64,000 nt of DNA from Toxotes chatareus (taxonomy: Eukaryota; Chordata; Actinopteri; Toxotidae). The notes below the pieces were generated by a model. It did no database searches. It worked only from the letters and a program-made list of their open reading frames with translations, and was not told where the DNA came from. The stretch spans positions 6,029,177 through 6,093,176 of the forward strand of contig CM028898.1 in NCBI GenBank assembly GCA_016801885.1. The letters run 5' to 3'. Below are positions 1-11,787 of this stretch, in pieces. Position 1 is the first letter of the stretch. Every line of letters starts with the position of its first letter. The translations under genes were made by a program, and so were the position numbers.

Positions 1-3000
1 AATCATGTTCAAATACCCAAACAGTGGGAGAAAATAGACTGGATTTCACCTCATTCTGCACTTAATAACTCCATAAGTAAAGTCTGCAACAGGACAGAGA
101 ACACCTTGTCTGTATTGTGGCACAGACACAAAGCAGCACTGTCCCAATCCAGTTATTGTATCTTCCATTCAAATACCTGGCATTGCCCTGCTACTAGCCT
201 AATTCACCCTTAGTGCTAGCCAAACACCCTTCCACACTTGTTTTCATCAATTCCTCACTGCCATTTAAGAAACAGCCCGATCCTTTATGTACTTTAGTTA
301 GCTAACCCTTTCCCCCCATCTCTTACAGTGTGATGATAAACAGACAGAAGTAGAGACAAAGTCGTACATGCTGTCACACCGTGATTTATGAAGCTAATTA
401 TACCTTTGCTCTTCTGCATGGGCACACCACACACTTCAAATCTGAGTCAGATGAGATCTCACATGGATGAGAAAAGTTTGGATTTCTAAAAATCCTCTTT
501 AAAGCCACACCCGGACACCAAAACCAAATGTTTGTAGTTACCAGAAACACACACACACACACACACACACACCAAGCCCTCCTCCTTTCTCCTGGTGGGT
601 GTTCATATTGCCAGGAAACAGCCTTGAAACAACCTCACGCCCACTTTTATCACTTGCCCTGCAGTGCCCAATACTATTCTGCTACGTCACTGGACGCACA
701 CAGTCAGTGCTGAATGTTGGCCTTCATAAAAATCCCAGTCTCATTTACCTTGTGCACAATGCCAGCAATGAATGGCAATTACAGCACAATAAAAAAAAGA
801 GTGATCATTCAAACCGTGGAGCTGTTTCTTCATGATCCTGTGGGTTGAAGAATGTGGGTCAGGCTAAGTTGTGCTCAACAGTAGGAGGAAACATTAAAAA
901 TTCTTTGAATGGATATAGTTGAAGATGACTGCTTACATTTAAATACTAAGAAAAGGAAAAAGGACAGATCCACACAATAAGGACAATATTTACAGTGTAA
1001 TGGGACTCTGCAAGAGACGGAGGGTGTCTCTTTGTTTTTACTTCAGCACAAGAGCATATCGGAGTGAGAGCGAGAGGCAGACAAAGTAAAAGTGAGGATA
1101 TGATTCAAGAGGGAAAGGAGAATGTGAAATATTTCTTGAGGAGATTATTTTTATTACCCCGACCTACTAAACACAACATACTTCTCAACACCACAGTCCT
1201 GACTTTACTGCAGGGCTGTCACATGATGACCTCAATGCAATTTTTTTTTTATTAGCCATAACTCTGGCAGGACATACACACATGTAAAACCAGGCTTTGT
1301 GATTTAGTTAGCTTGTTTCCCAGCTTAGTCACATGATGGGCGTCACATGTTCCCAGACAGCAGTGGAAGTCATCCAGCTGGGCTACTTCCTCCTCTGTGG
1401 TCACATGAGGATTCATTCACTTTATTGTGGCCGTGTGTACCCCTCATGGAGAGATATAAATCATGGAAACACTGATATTGGCGTGAGCGTTAAGCGAAGT
1501 GACCGTTTTTTCCCTGCCCAAATTCACAGAGACACTAAATGAACAGGCAGTTGTTACACTGTCCAGACCAGATCACTCAAAAACCATGATGAAAGAAAAA
1601 AACTAAACAAAAACTACTTCCTGATGTTGCTCGTGCGCACAAGAACCTAGTTCTAATGAAATCTTTCTTTTGTACACAAGAATGAATTTTGGGTAGTTTT
1701 GCTTACAAATGACCAGGGATTTTCTCTCTATCATTACTCTACATTGGGGCGACAATGTCTATGTGGCAGGGCACTTCTGACAGCTGGTATTTCAACTGTG
1801 TAATGAGATATTGTAAACAAGGTATCAGAAATAGCTCTGACTTCACATAAGCAATGCCTTAATATGAGCTTGGGACATCCATAGAATATGTATGAAAACA
1901 AACAAAGGCAGGCGTACAGAATGTGTGCATAATATTTGATAAGAGCAACAAACAGCCAGAAGCTACAGAAACACACTGTACATGCAAGTGTGAGCGAACG
2001 CGCCAACACGCTGTTCTGAGGGTGGCAGCTGCTTCGAGAACGTGGCTAAAACCAGAGCACGAGGACAGGCCATGATTATAAAATTCTCTAACAGGAAACA
2101 TGAACGGCAAATTGAATTCCAGAGCCTGATGATTTGTGTCTGTAAACAGAGTGAGAGAGAGAGAGAGAGGTAGTGAGGGAGAGAGGCAAGAGGAGTGAGA
2201 GTGTATAAAGTCAAGAAAGAGACAAGGTGCTGTGTTTTTAGTTATACCTTCTGCCGTGAAAGGGTCCATTTTGGATCGGTGCGAGAGTTGCATCCTGTAG
2301 GAATGTGGTGCGGTTGCTGTGTTTGTGTGGGCAGGGTGTGTGTGGAGGAGAAAACTGGGAGTAGACGGGGAGGGGTTGCACAAAACACAGGGCAGGTTGG
2401 ACTGAGCTTAAGGCCTGGGTGTCCATCATGGAACATAGGTGTAAGCTCTGATGACTTCATTCAAAAACACAAGAGATAAACAGACAATCTTTTCAAGGCG
2501 ACATTCGCATCTGGCTGTGCGGCTCTCACCGAAACATATAGTGTACATAAACACATGTAAGCAAATAATAAACAGTCTTAACTTTGTGCCTGTGCAGACA
2601 TTGTAGCTCTTTCATATCATGTGCCAAAACAAAGGCACTCCCTACGGTCTGGGACTGTTAGTAAACAGAAATAATAATGTCAAGAGCTTTAGTTAAATCC
2701 TTCAGCGTTCACTGCAGAGAGGAAAGTACGGGTGAGAGGACCAGCTAAACTCACAATCTGATATTTGATACAGGATACAAACCTCTGACATACAAAGCAC
2801 AATTAATGCGTTAGCAAAACACACATAGACAAATGTATTTATTAAACAACAGCCCTTTTGGACCCGAGATGGTTTCTCTACTATAATGCCCAATTTAAAT
2901 GGGAAAGTGATCTGGTACCCCACATTCAGCCTCATACATTGTGTTTGGACCTCAAAAACATTAGCATAAACCAGCTCACTGAACAGCATCCAGAAACTAA

Positions 3001-4899
3001 CTGACCTACATGACGTCCTAACTCACCACGCTGCCAAGAACTGCATGTCTACGGGCTGTCTGTTGGGGCCATTGGGGTTGGGGTGAGGCCCCTAGCCAAA
3101 ACAGCAATCTCAAGGATGAGTTCAGTACAGTTTGTGTTGTAACACAAAACACTGACGCAACGCCGTGTATAACAGAATTGTAACTTAACGCTGATTGTGT
3201 TAACTGTAAAGTGTATTTTTTTTCCTCACCTCACTATTGAAATGCGTTATCACTTAGGAAATATTGTTCACCTGACCTTCATGCCAATAAAGCACACTGA
3301 ATTGAACTGAACTGAAATTGAGAGGGCACAGGAGAGAGAGAAAGAGAGAGAGGGAGTTAAGAGTGAGAGCGAGAGCAAAATGGATTAGATTTGTATACCA
3401 ACGAACAGTGTGGCCTGATAAGCTGCAGGAAGGTTGGACAGGCTGCCCTACTGTAGTACTGTTGTGACTCACACTCAAACACCCACTCTGGTGCATGCAC
3501 AAAATACAAATGCATGCACGTAAAATACACAAGCAAAAACAGAGACGCACGCACTCGCCAGCATATGCAAAAAAGGGGAGACGTCAACTTGTGATTATGC
3601 AAGAACATGCCTCTAACAATAACACCGCAAACACACGTAGGTGCTTTGCGTTCTGACTTTCATTATCCAGTGTCTGCAGCAATCGAGCACAGCCCTATCT
3701 GGCAGACAGTTTACTCTCTAAATTAAAGTGACACATTTCATGAGCTAAATAGGGGGCTGAGATGCTCTTATTTACTGATTTGATGATAAAGGAGGTCTGG
3801 CTTTCTTTCTTATAATAAAGCTGTGATAAAAGAGATTCATCTCACTATGAGCCATTTCTATGCTGACTGGCGATACTGCACTAACTCTGAGGATATAAAA
3901 ACGCACACACTCGCACACAAAGCAATAAAAAAAATCAAATCCTCTTTTTTTCCCTAGTATCTCTCTGTTTACCAAACGCAAAGCTGAAATGTTTAGCTGT
4001 CTTTCCCACACAAGCGGTGAAGCCTAACACAAACGACCACAGAGTGAGCTTTGAGATAGAGCTAAAAGAAATGATCAACAATTTCATCCAAAATCCCCTC
4101 ACATCCATGTCAGGCTCTTCCAGAGGGCAGCTGTTGCTGGACGCTGCCATGCATGCAGCTGCAAACAAAGGCTTGTGTGCTGCCAAAGTGGGCTGCTGCT
4201 AAAAGCCCAAATACTGCTAGTGTTTCATAATGTCCAACCCCTGTGTGTGTGTGTGTATGTGTGTGGGGAGTCTCCTACAGCCCTAACGCCTTCCAGTTTA
4301 CTCTTCTCTGATTTGTCTGCTCCTAAAAGTCTCCAATGTGTGTCGTGTCGGGGGCAGCAACAACCCAGTCAGGGCGAAACAACCAAATTACCCAAGGCAA
4401 TTGCAACAGCACAAGGGTCTATTGTGAGAGGTAGCTGTCCTCTTCCTGGAAAAAGACTTTTTTCTCTCTTACCCAGAAACTGAGGGGCCCTTCCTTCCTT
4501 CCGTTATGCACCTCAGTTGATACAGTGAAAATGTGGCATTTCATATATCTACATTTATCATTCCCGCTCCCTCTTTCTCCCATACACACACTCACTCACT
4601 CACACACTCACAGCCTCTCTCTCTCTCTCTCTCAGTGTGGCTGCTGCAGCTGCATGCCTGCCTGTGTGTTTATTTCTGGAAGCTCACAACATGGCCGACA
4701 TGTGCTTTGTTATTGTTAGTACAACATCATTCCTCCTGGCCTATAAGGGCTGTTTATCGGCCCACATCCCACCCAACACAACATAGTAGCCTTAAAGAAA
4801 TACCAGCTCTAAAATATGACTGATAAATTTCAATAAACAGGACAATGGAGAACGTAAGAAAAAAGTATGTTATCATCACCCCCTCCTCTCTGCACTCAC
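1..4899. other. ubald1 intron 2 (or downstream part of the gene): no exon seen
   Basis: No stretch here encodes the expected C-terminal UBALD sequence on the minus strand, and no other gene is recognised. It holds an (AC)n tract at 547-572, GA-rich stretches near 2150-2190 and 3330-3375, a pyrimidine-rich microsatellite at 4610-4635, and a probable retroposon 3' tail near 3285-3320. Confidence 0.6.
3270..3320 (+). repeat. retroposon 3' tail fragment
   Basis: A CAATAAAGC motif is followed by degenerate ATTGAACTGAACTGAA pentamers. Such tails end several teleost LINE and SINE families. No body of the element is recognisable upstream, so the family is not assigned. Confidence 0.4.
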
Positions 4900-4959
4900 C
4901 ATTTGATGATGATGGCCATATGGAATATTTGTTTCTTGAAAAAAGGCACTGAGGGCAGT
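4900..4959 (-). CDS. ubald1: ubald1 coding exon 2
   Basis: A 60-nt phase-0 exon encodes residues 37-56 (TALSAFFQE, then the His-rich HHHQM). The acceptor is TTTTGTTGTAG and the donor is CAAATG|GTGAGT. Length, phase and end point (just before the expected MCTP segment) fit the UBALD gene structure. Confidence 0.88.
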
Positions 4960-5732
4960 CTACAACAAAACACAAAGAAGATTAATTATAATTAAATACA
5001 GCTTTCAGGCAAACAATTGGTCTAAACGTCGTTTATTTAAGCGTTTATATAAATAGAAAAAACAAACAATAAAACGAGCATGCGGCGAAGAAACATGAAA
5101 TGTATTTTCGGTTCACCGCAGACTAAACAATAATGTACCAAACTGCTGTCTTTAGGCTGGTCGATACAACACGTCGGTCATCTTTATTGCGTAATAGCAC
5201 TCGCTGGCCTCGTCTGTTCACCGCTGTCATGTGTCGGATTATAGTATTTAATCTAGAGTAAAGTCTAATTGGATGTGCTGGCTGTACGCTTCGCCCTACT
5301 GCATGGCTGCCGTGTCCCCTACTGATTTAGTCTGGCTAAAGCACAGATAGATCCACTTCACGTACAGCAAAACTTCTGGCTCGAGAGTGGACCGACTCCG
5401 GCCACACTGAACACGGGCACACTGCGAACACTAACGCTTTGTTTTGTGTGTTGTGTTGTGTTTGTGTTCAGCTGCGAGAGCGAGCGTCAAAAGTGGCGAG
5501 AGGCAGACGGAGGCGAGCTCCGGCCACAACTAACGGCCGGTCAGACATAAACATTAGCCGTGCGGCTAACGACACCCCGTCGACCCTAACGCCGGAGCTT
5601 CTGCCGTTTCCTCTTTGCTTTTACCTCGAACTGCCAATGTGCCGCTTGCAAAAGCTGCTTCGCCTGGTCTGCCGCACAACCCGCCGTCAGGACGAACTGG
5701 TTAATCATGACTTGATGTTTGAGTTCATCCAT
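4900..5732 (-). CDS. ubald1: ubald1, 5' part (exons 1-2 of a UBA-like domain protein; continues off the left edge)
   Basis: Two minus-strand exons join in phase 0: 5625-5732 (36 codons, from ATG at 5730-5732 to donor G|GTAAAA) and 4900-4959 (20 codons, acceptor TTGTAG, donor G|GTGAGT). They encode 56 residues containing MDELKHQVMINQF, then AADQAKQLLQAAHWQFE and TALSAFFQETNIPYGHHHQM. This is the N-terminal UBA-like domain of the UBALD (FAM100) family. The residues K5, T16, A40 and the NIPY segment match my recollection of UBALD1 better than UBALD2. Mammalian proteins begin MSVNMDEL; here no in-frame ATG stands just before MDEL. I chose this ATG because it has A at -3 and G at +4, and the next in-frame ATG upstream is 26 codons away without conserved residues. 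The last exon (M-C-T-P-x-N-T-P-A-T-P-P and the rest) was looked for in 1-4899 and not found, so it should lie beyond the edge. The molecular function of the family is poorly known. Confidence 0.88.
5625..5732 (-). CDS. ubald1: ubald1 coding exon 1
   Basis: This exon encodes residues 1-36 of the UBA-like fold, including the invariant-looking GCAADQAKQLLQAAHWQFE core. The donor is CAGTTCGAG|GTAAAA. The ATG lies in a CpG-rich stretch typical of a vertebrate promoter and first exon. Confidence 0.9.
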
Positions 5733-6330
5733 TTTCGACGAAGCCCGTATCCTACTCGCGGCGGCTGGCTCTGAAGCAGACTTTCGACCGTTTTTCCTCT
5801 CTTTCTTCACTCTGGTTGTATTCCGTTCCCCTGCCTCAGTCGTCCACCATTACAGCCGGTTGAGCAAACACAAATATTTACTGTAGGAGCGGTAGTGGAA
5901 GGAGCCCTGCGTGATCGACAGGGCGCCGCAGCCAATCAAGAGAGAGCATCGCCGGTGGGATTTGTATGCTGCAAGCGGAGGGTCCCGGATCGGCCTGTCC
6001 TCTGCCGCCGGATGAGGCTTAATTTTCACACTTAAAGACGCGTATATCGAAAATAGCTCATCACGGCCAGTGCTTTTAAAACGTCGGAACACGCGTGGCA
6101 CTGAAATCAGTGCACGGGAGATAAGTCCCGACTCGAGGAATCCCAGAAAGGGTTTGTTTTGGACTACAACTCCCGTGAGCACACGCTTTGTTTGTAAAGC
6201 TCCAGAAGGCAGACTTTTGTGAATGACGGCCGCTCTCGTCCAATTCCCAGGCGCGCTGTGTCACTATCTTGCCAAATATGGTAAACAAATCCACCATCGC
6301 CAATTACATCGCTCGGAGTTAAGTTAGGGA
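5733..6330. promoter_or_regulatory. CpG-rich ubald1 promoter and 5' UTR region
   Basis: CpG dinucleotides are dense from about 5450 to 6300, in contrast with the CpG-poor flanks. The block sits immediately upstream of the ubald1 start codon. It contains ACTACAACTCCC at 6163-6174, which resembles the ZNF143/SBS promoter motif. The transcription start cannot be fixed from sequence alone. Open frames in this block on the minus strand have no recognisable similarity and are not called. Confidence 0.55.
6163..6174 (+). promoter_or_regulatory. ZNF143-like (SBS) motif
   Basis: ACTACAACTCCC matches the core of the SBS motif (ACTACAATTCCC type) with one change. Such sites are common in vertebrate CpG-island promoters; the position about 430 bp upstream of the ubald1 ATG is compatible with promoter use. 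The 3' half of the full motif (AGAATGC) is not conserved. Confidence 0.35.
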
Positions 6331-6400
6331 CAGCCGACAGCCATGGGTGCATGCTTAGAAGCTTCATGTCTACTCTGCGTACCTCTTCTCATAAAACTAC

Positions 6401-6469
<69 letters not shown>

Positions 6470-9400
6470 TGTTTATCTGCTTACATCATTGCGGACTGCG
6501 GTGGTACTACAACCCTTTCTCATCATCCCCATTTCTCATTTGTTGTAGTAACAGAGTGAGTACGGGCTTTCATGAGATGGGTTGCAGGGCAAATTCTATG
6601 TAGGCTTGCTCAAGGACACTGCAGCAGGTTAGATACCAAGTTTAAAACCAGGTTGCAATAGAAAATATAGGCTATCGTGCCTTTCAACTCCCAGCTTAAT
6701 CCAGATGGCCATTAGGACGCATACTAACGGTTTAACCATCCTGCCACTATAAATAACTGAAATTAATGAGCATATAATAATAAGTCGTTAAGCAAAGCAG
6801 GACAATTTATTCTTTCCAATGCCAGCTGGTATTCTTTGAGATTTAAAAAAGAAAGAGAGATGAGAATAGAGCCTTTTGTGGTTGCTGAAACAAAGGTGGC
6901 ATCTGAAAGACAATGACAGAGTTAAACTGAGATTATAAATCTTGAAATGCTCCCCCCACTGCAAAGTCAAACGCTCTAAATGCCTCGCTTTTCCATTTGC
7001 AAAATACTCAAGTGAAAGGAAATATCTAGGTTTCTTAATCATCCGTTTTAGAGCAGGCTGTGCGTAAAATGAGCCCTCGGATAGCCCAGAATTGTGGGTA
7101 ACTGCATACGGTAAACATTCTTTTATCAATGGCATGTTTGTAGCAGCTAAAGCTGTGTAAGTGAGAGGATGGAGGAAAGATTGGAAACAGAGACACCTGC
7201 TGGTGAAAGGAAGCACCTAAAAAAAAAAAAAACAGCATTTACTGTTACACTGGGTGAATTTGAGGTCACTGACATCCATGGTAATAAAATCATAAAATCA
7301 CTCACTCCTACTTCATATTACTCAAAAACTTGGAGGTTTCACAATACATATTTATATTCTAGAGTGACCTTTGATACTCTGGCTCACAATCTAGTTCTTT
7401 GTTACTTACAACCTCATCAGTGTCATTCACAGGCACTTACCACAAATTAATACACTATGAGATTCTTTAATCAAAGGCAGAGACATTAAAAATTTGAAGA
7501 TTACAGTTCCAGACAAGCATGTTGTATTTTTTCCTGGTGTTTATTAGCTCAAACTACAGATTGTGGTTATAAAAATAAAGCAATTTTGCATGAATGTGAT
7601 GCTCAAATGATTAGAGACACAGTTTACAAAGTTCCAGTGTTGTAGACAGCAGTGCAGGTGCTCCACAATTTTGGAACAAACAAACAAACAAACAAACCAT
7701 GAAGCATTTTCCTTGCTTTGATCTCAAAATTTACCATGGTAAGTTTTAGCACTGTGCATTAAAGCAAAGATCAAACTAAAAAGGCAAAAATTACACCTTA
7801 AACTTACAATATACCTATGCATGGATCTATGCATCCAAGTTAGTTTAGTGACCATTGTCTAGTATGCCTAAATATCTTATTGGGTTAATCGGCTGGTCCT
7901 CCACTGTTCCCCAAAAAATGTATTAGTGAGCTTCACAGTTTGGTAGCCAAAGGACATAAATTCAGGGACATTCTGAATTAAAATTCTTGTAAAGGTTAAT
8001 GGCACTATTAACAAGAAATCCATACTGGTGTATCAGTCCTCAGCACCCTCTTTCAACCCATTAGATGCACTGCAACCATACTGTATGTGTGCTTAGTTCC
8101 TGCTGAAGGACAGCATGAAGCCCGGCAACAATAAGAACAGCTGTTCAAACATTTACCCGTCTCACCAGCAAACCCTTTGTCAAGAACCTGAACAAACCTG
8201 GAGACATTTTAAAAATCAAGCCTCCTTGACGGGATGCAACAGCTGGCCTGACGTATCCCAGTTCTTGAAGAGCTGCAGCATGGATTTTTTGCCTCCCATC
8301 CCTCCTGGTGCCCAGTACTGAATGCCAGCCCTTGTCAGCCTCTGCACTCCAAATCTTTAACCTCAGCAGATGTATGGCACAAAAAGATGGCTGTTACTGC
8401 ACACTGTATGAAATATCCTCAGGCTTTACTGTTTCATTGAGCAAGAACCATCATTAACAATCGTGGGCCACAGCTCCTGTGAAATTCCTTGGTTGTAGGC
8501 TTTCTCCTTTCATCCCACAGTCATTCAGTTGCGTTGAGTGTTACAGTATGCCATGTTTGACTTTCACCAGATGTTGGGTTTGTTCAGGAAATAGCAGCTA
8601 TGTATCCCATATCTATAGACAACAGTGACCTATATATATTGACTATACCCAACATGATTCGATAATTATCAAGCCATAAATATATAATCTTTCAAATCAG
8701 AAGCCTGGTGCAACAGCATGTGCAGACACTTTTGGTGCAGGAGTTTTTAAAAAAAAAAAAAAAAAGTCTTGGACATTGGCTTTGCTGAAATAGGACACTG
8801 GGGTCAGGGCAAGGCCTGTTTTGAAAGGAGGTACTTGCGAAAGGGTTCAAACAGCATGAAGTTGTAACATGGGATTTCAGCCAGATTACAGTGTCAACAT
8901 AGCAGGAATGAGAGAGGAGGGTTTGATTTGACATTTTCTGAACCCCCGTGCCATCTGTATTCACCGCATTTCACAAGATTTTATGGGAAACTTTCTTTAC
9001 ATGTGTGAAAAGTTTAAATTAATCAGTGAGCGCTGATTGCATTTTAATGAGACTGGTCAAGCTGCCTGATCTATGACATTTGCAGTGAAAACATACATTT
9101 CCCACAGCACTGTCAGGGATATGCATGGTAAAAAGCCATTACAATAAACACTGGCTCACAGCTGGCATGCAGCCCTGAAGAGTCCTCTGGCCTGCTCAAG
9201 CGAACCCCCACAGGAAACATTCAGTGCTATCTTCAGGTTGTAAGAGACCTTTCAGAGAGACCTCCATGCTGCCTGTTTTACCAGCATGTGAGAGCCTTAG
9301 TGGTTTATCCCTCTGGTGTAGCGGCAGTCCAATATTAATCCACAGTGTGGCAGTGTTTCTTCATGATTCAGCCTGGCTCTGCCGTGGACTTCTGCTCGCA

Positions 9401-9750
9401 CAGAATCGCCGTAATATTAAGCACACAATGTGTTGCATGCCAACCTGTGTAGACTAGATTATCACTGCCTGGTCATTAAGGTTTTAATTTTCCACTGTGT
9501 ATAATAATAATAAATAGAAGCATCTTGGCTGTGGATGACAACACCCTTTCTACTTACTCCTATTTAAAAAAATCTTTTCCTGTGCTGAACTCAAGTCTAA
9601 ATAAATAAATATCTGACATGTCTGATGAAATATTGATCAGAGGATCAATCTGCACAATCTTGGAGATAAAAAAAAAAACATTAGATGATCAGAGCGACAT
9701 GCACAACATGATCAAACGAAACTGATATTGAAAGATTAATAACACCCATA
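6331..9750. other. ubald1-foxj1 intergenic region
   Basis: No coding sequence is recognised. It contains a long (GT)n tract at 6404-6473, an (AAAC)n run near 7677-7697, and poly(A) near 7219-7232 and 8749-8765. The sequence is otherwise CpG-poor and looks unique. It separates the two divergently transcribed genes ubald1 (minus) and foxj1 (plus). Confidence 0.6.
6404..6473 (+). repeat. (GT)n microsatellite
   Basis: About 70 bp of nearly perfect GT dinucleotides, interrupted once by GTAT. Open frames across it encode only Cys-Val repeats and are artefacts. Confidence 0.95.
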
Positions 9751-10145
9751 CTGTCAAGCCATGACAAGTACAGGCTTATCAGTTAAAGTGAGCTTCTTTA
9801 CTTGCAGGTGCAAAAGTGCGCTACAAGCGGGACATGTGGCGCGTCTTTTTCAGCGCCAGCCGTGGGGTGGAGGGAGGGGGGGCTGTGACGCGCGCCACGG
9901 AGGTCACATTTCAGACCAAGACGGAGGGGGAGAAAAAGGCAGAGAGACGAGAAACTGGCTGGTTAAAGTGTAGTGACCCTGCAAGACATTAACATTCGCC
10001 CTTCTGTAGATGGAGAGAGATGCAGAGAGAGGAGAGAGGGAGGGAGAGAGAGACTTATAGTGAAACCTGGAGAAGCAGAGGTAGCCAGCCAATCAGAAAT
10101 CCCCCCCAGGCGTTTAAAGGGATGGTGGGCAGTCTCTCGGGCTTT
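9751..10145 (+). promoter_or_regulatory. foxj1b: putative foxj1 promoter
   Basis: A GC- and GA-rich block precedes the inferred non-coding exon. It has a CCAAT box at 10089-10093 (in AGCCAATCAG) and TTTAAAG at 10114-10120, which could act as a weak TATA-like element, plus a further TTTAAGAG at 10143. The spacing would place initiation around 10145-10200. This is inferred from motifs and gene position; no canonical RFX X-box was recognised. Confidence 0.45.
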
Positions 10146-10149
10146 AAGA

Positions 10150-10455
10150 GCGGCTTATTTTACAACCTCCACACATTCTCACGTCTTGACCTCCCACGGA
10201 CACTCGAACTGAGCAGAGCGCTCGGATGCGTAACGGCCCGGTTTTAGCCTGAGTCGACATGGATCTGTCCTGAGTTGCGTTTTTTTCCCCCTTCTTTTTC
10301 CTCCACATGAGCCGCTGCTGGATGCTCTTCGCCCTCCCCCCGCCGCACTTGTTGCGCAGAGACTGGGTGCGCCGCTGAGTCCTTGGAGAGGAGAGGCAGG
10401 GACGGACTGCAACAGGTGCACACAGAGCATCTCCTCCAAAAAGGCTGCACCGGAG
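10150..10455 (+). other. foxj1b: foxj1 non-coding first exon (5' UTR)
   Basis: The right end is a good donor, CGGAG|GTAGGG at 10455/10456. It pairs with an acceptor ending CCCTTAG at 10645, defining a 190-nt intron 10456-10645 with a long poly(T) tract before the acceptor. Exon 2 then has 75 nt of leader before the ATG. A separate 5' non-coding exon is the known arrangement in FOXJ1. The left end is approximate. The exon carries two upstream ORFs (10259-10273 and 10307-10378). Confidence 0.6.
10259..10273 (+). promoter_or_regulatory. minimal upstream ORF (MDLS) in the foxj1 leader
   Basis: ATG GAT CTG TCC TGA has G at -3 and G at +4, a strong start context. If the leader is transcribed as inferred, ribosomes would meet this 4-codon ORF first, which could tune Foxj1 translation. 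A second, weaker-context 23-codon uORF follows at 10307-10378. Confidence 0.4.
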
Positions 10456-10720
10456 GTAGGGCAATTACGCATCATTTGGTAATTTATGGGATGAATATAT
10501 TGCTTTTTTTTTTTTTTTTTTTTTTTTAAATATATATATACATAGTGTATCCGTGGTGATTTATTTGACATCTGGGTATGATGAACATTAAGATTCATTA
10601 GATTAACTGCGTTTGTGTTTTTATACTTTTTTCTTTGACCCTTAGATAAAACAAAACTTTAGATGCTGATTTGAAGATCCTTTGGTCGTGTTGAGCCCTC
10701 ACCGTGCGCACAAAGCCAGG

Positions 10721-11308
10721 ATGCCGGTCCTGACAAGCCCCGACATCGCTAACAAGTTTAAGGAGAAATGGCTGGCGGTCTACCCAGAGGATCAGGTCAC
10801 CGGGTCCGACTCGGCCCCTCTTGACGACAGTCTCACCAGCCTCCACTGGCTCCAGAATTTCTCGATCCTCAGCGCGGACCCGGAGCGACCCAACGGCGCT
10901 GGACCCGGCTGCCCGTCCTCCCAGCAGCACCTCTTTCTCAAGCGGCTCGGCTTCCCAAGAGGAGGCACCGACTCACCGTCTAGCCCTCCGGCCGGGGACA
11001 CCGCCGCCACCGGGATGCCTCTGTACCTCGGGAGCCCCGTTACCTCCGACAGCGACTCCACGGCGGCGCCGCGGTTTGCCAGTTGCGCACATCCCACATC
11101 AGTCTACCCACAGATCCCCATCCAGGCCAGCCCGCCGGTTGAGGTCGACTACAAAACCAACCCCAAAGTCAAACCGCCCTATTCATACGCTTCTCTCATC
11201 TGCATGGCCATGCAGGCCAGCAAGCAGCCCAAAGTGACTCTGTCCACCATCTACAACTGGATAACGGAGAATTTCTGCTACTACAGACACGCGGAGCCCA
11301 GCTGGCAG
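10721..11308 (+). CDS. foxj1b: foxj1 coding exon 1 (N-terminus and first half of forkhead)
   Basis: The exon ends AGCTGGCAG|GTAACC, after residue Q196, in phase 0. It runs from the conserved MPVL start through the YYRHAEPSWQ segment of the forkhead domain. An antisense open frame across the same bases is only a shadow of its GC-rich codons. Confidence 0.95.
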
Positions 11309-11688
11309 GTAACCGAGACCGGATAACTCTCCTTCTATTATTGATGAGTCAGATAAATGGTGAGGTGAGGGAGGGAAGGGTGAGCAATTGACTCCAGTGT
11401 CACCATCAGACACCACGTCTTTAGACAACAGGGCATCAGACAAGGTCTTTTATTTATATCAGCGTGGGAAGATAAAAATCTTCAGATGATTTGTAAATTT
11501 GAAAACCTCCAACCCCCCCACCTCCAGGATTAGTGTCTAATTTCTGCCTTTGATGATTTCCATTGGCAAGTGTTTTCTTAATGCAAGAGTCTGAAATTTC
11601 CATCTTCCAAGAGAGTGCTCATACAGGTTTTTTTTTATCTGAGGGGAATGGTGATGGAGTGGAGAAAGCACTCTAATGTGTGTGTGTG

Positions 11689-11787
<99 letters not shown>

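Noticed and set aside
1859..2383. 174-codon minus-strand open frame
   Set aside because: Composition is low-complexity (Ser/Thr/His from GA- and CA-rich DNA), no domain is recognisable, and it does not encode the missing ubald1 C-terminus.
5850..6303. Minus-strand frames in the CpG-rich promoter block
   Set aside because: Long frames are expected by chance in GC-rich DNA; no family resemblance and no exon borders.
10598..10930. Minus-strand open frames across foxj1 exon 2 (also 10792-11097 and 11183-11443)
   Set aside because: They are antisense shadows of the GC-rich forkhead coding exon, with no splice signals or similarity of their own.
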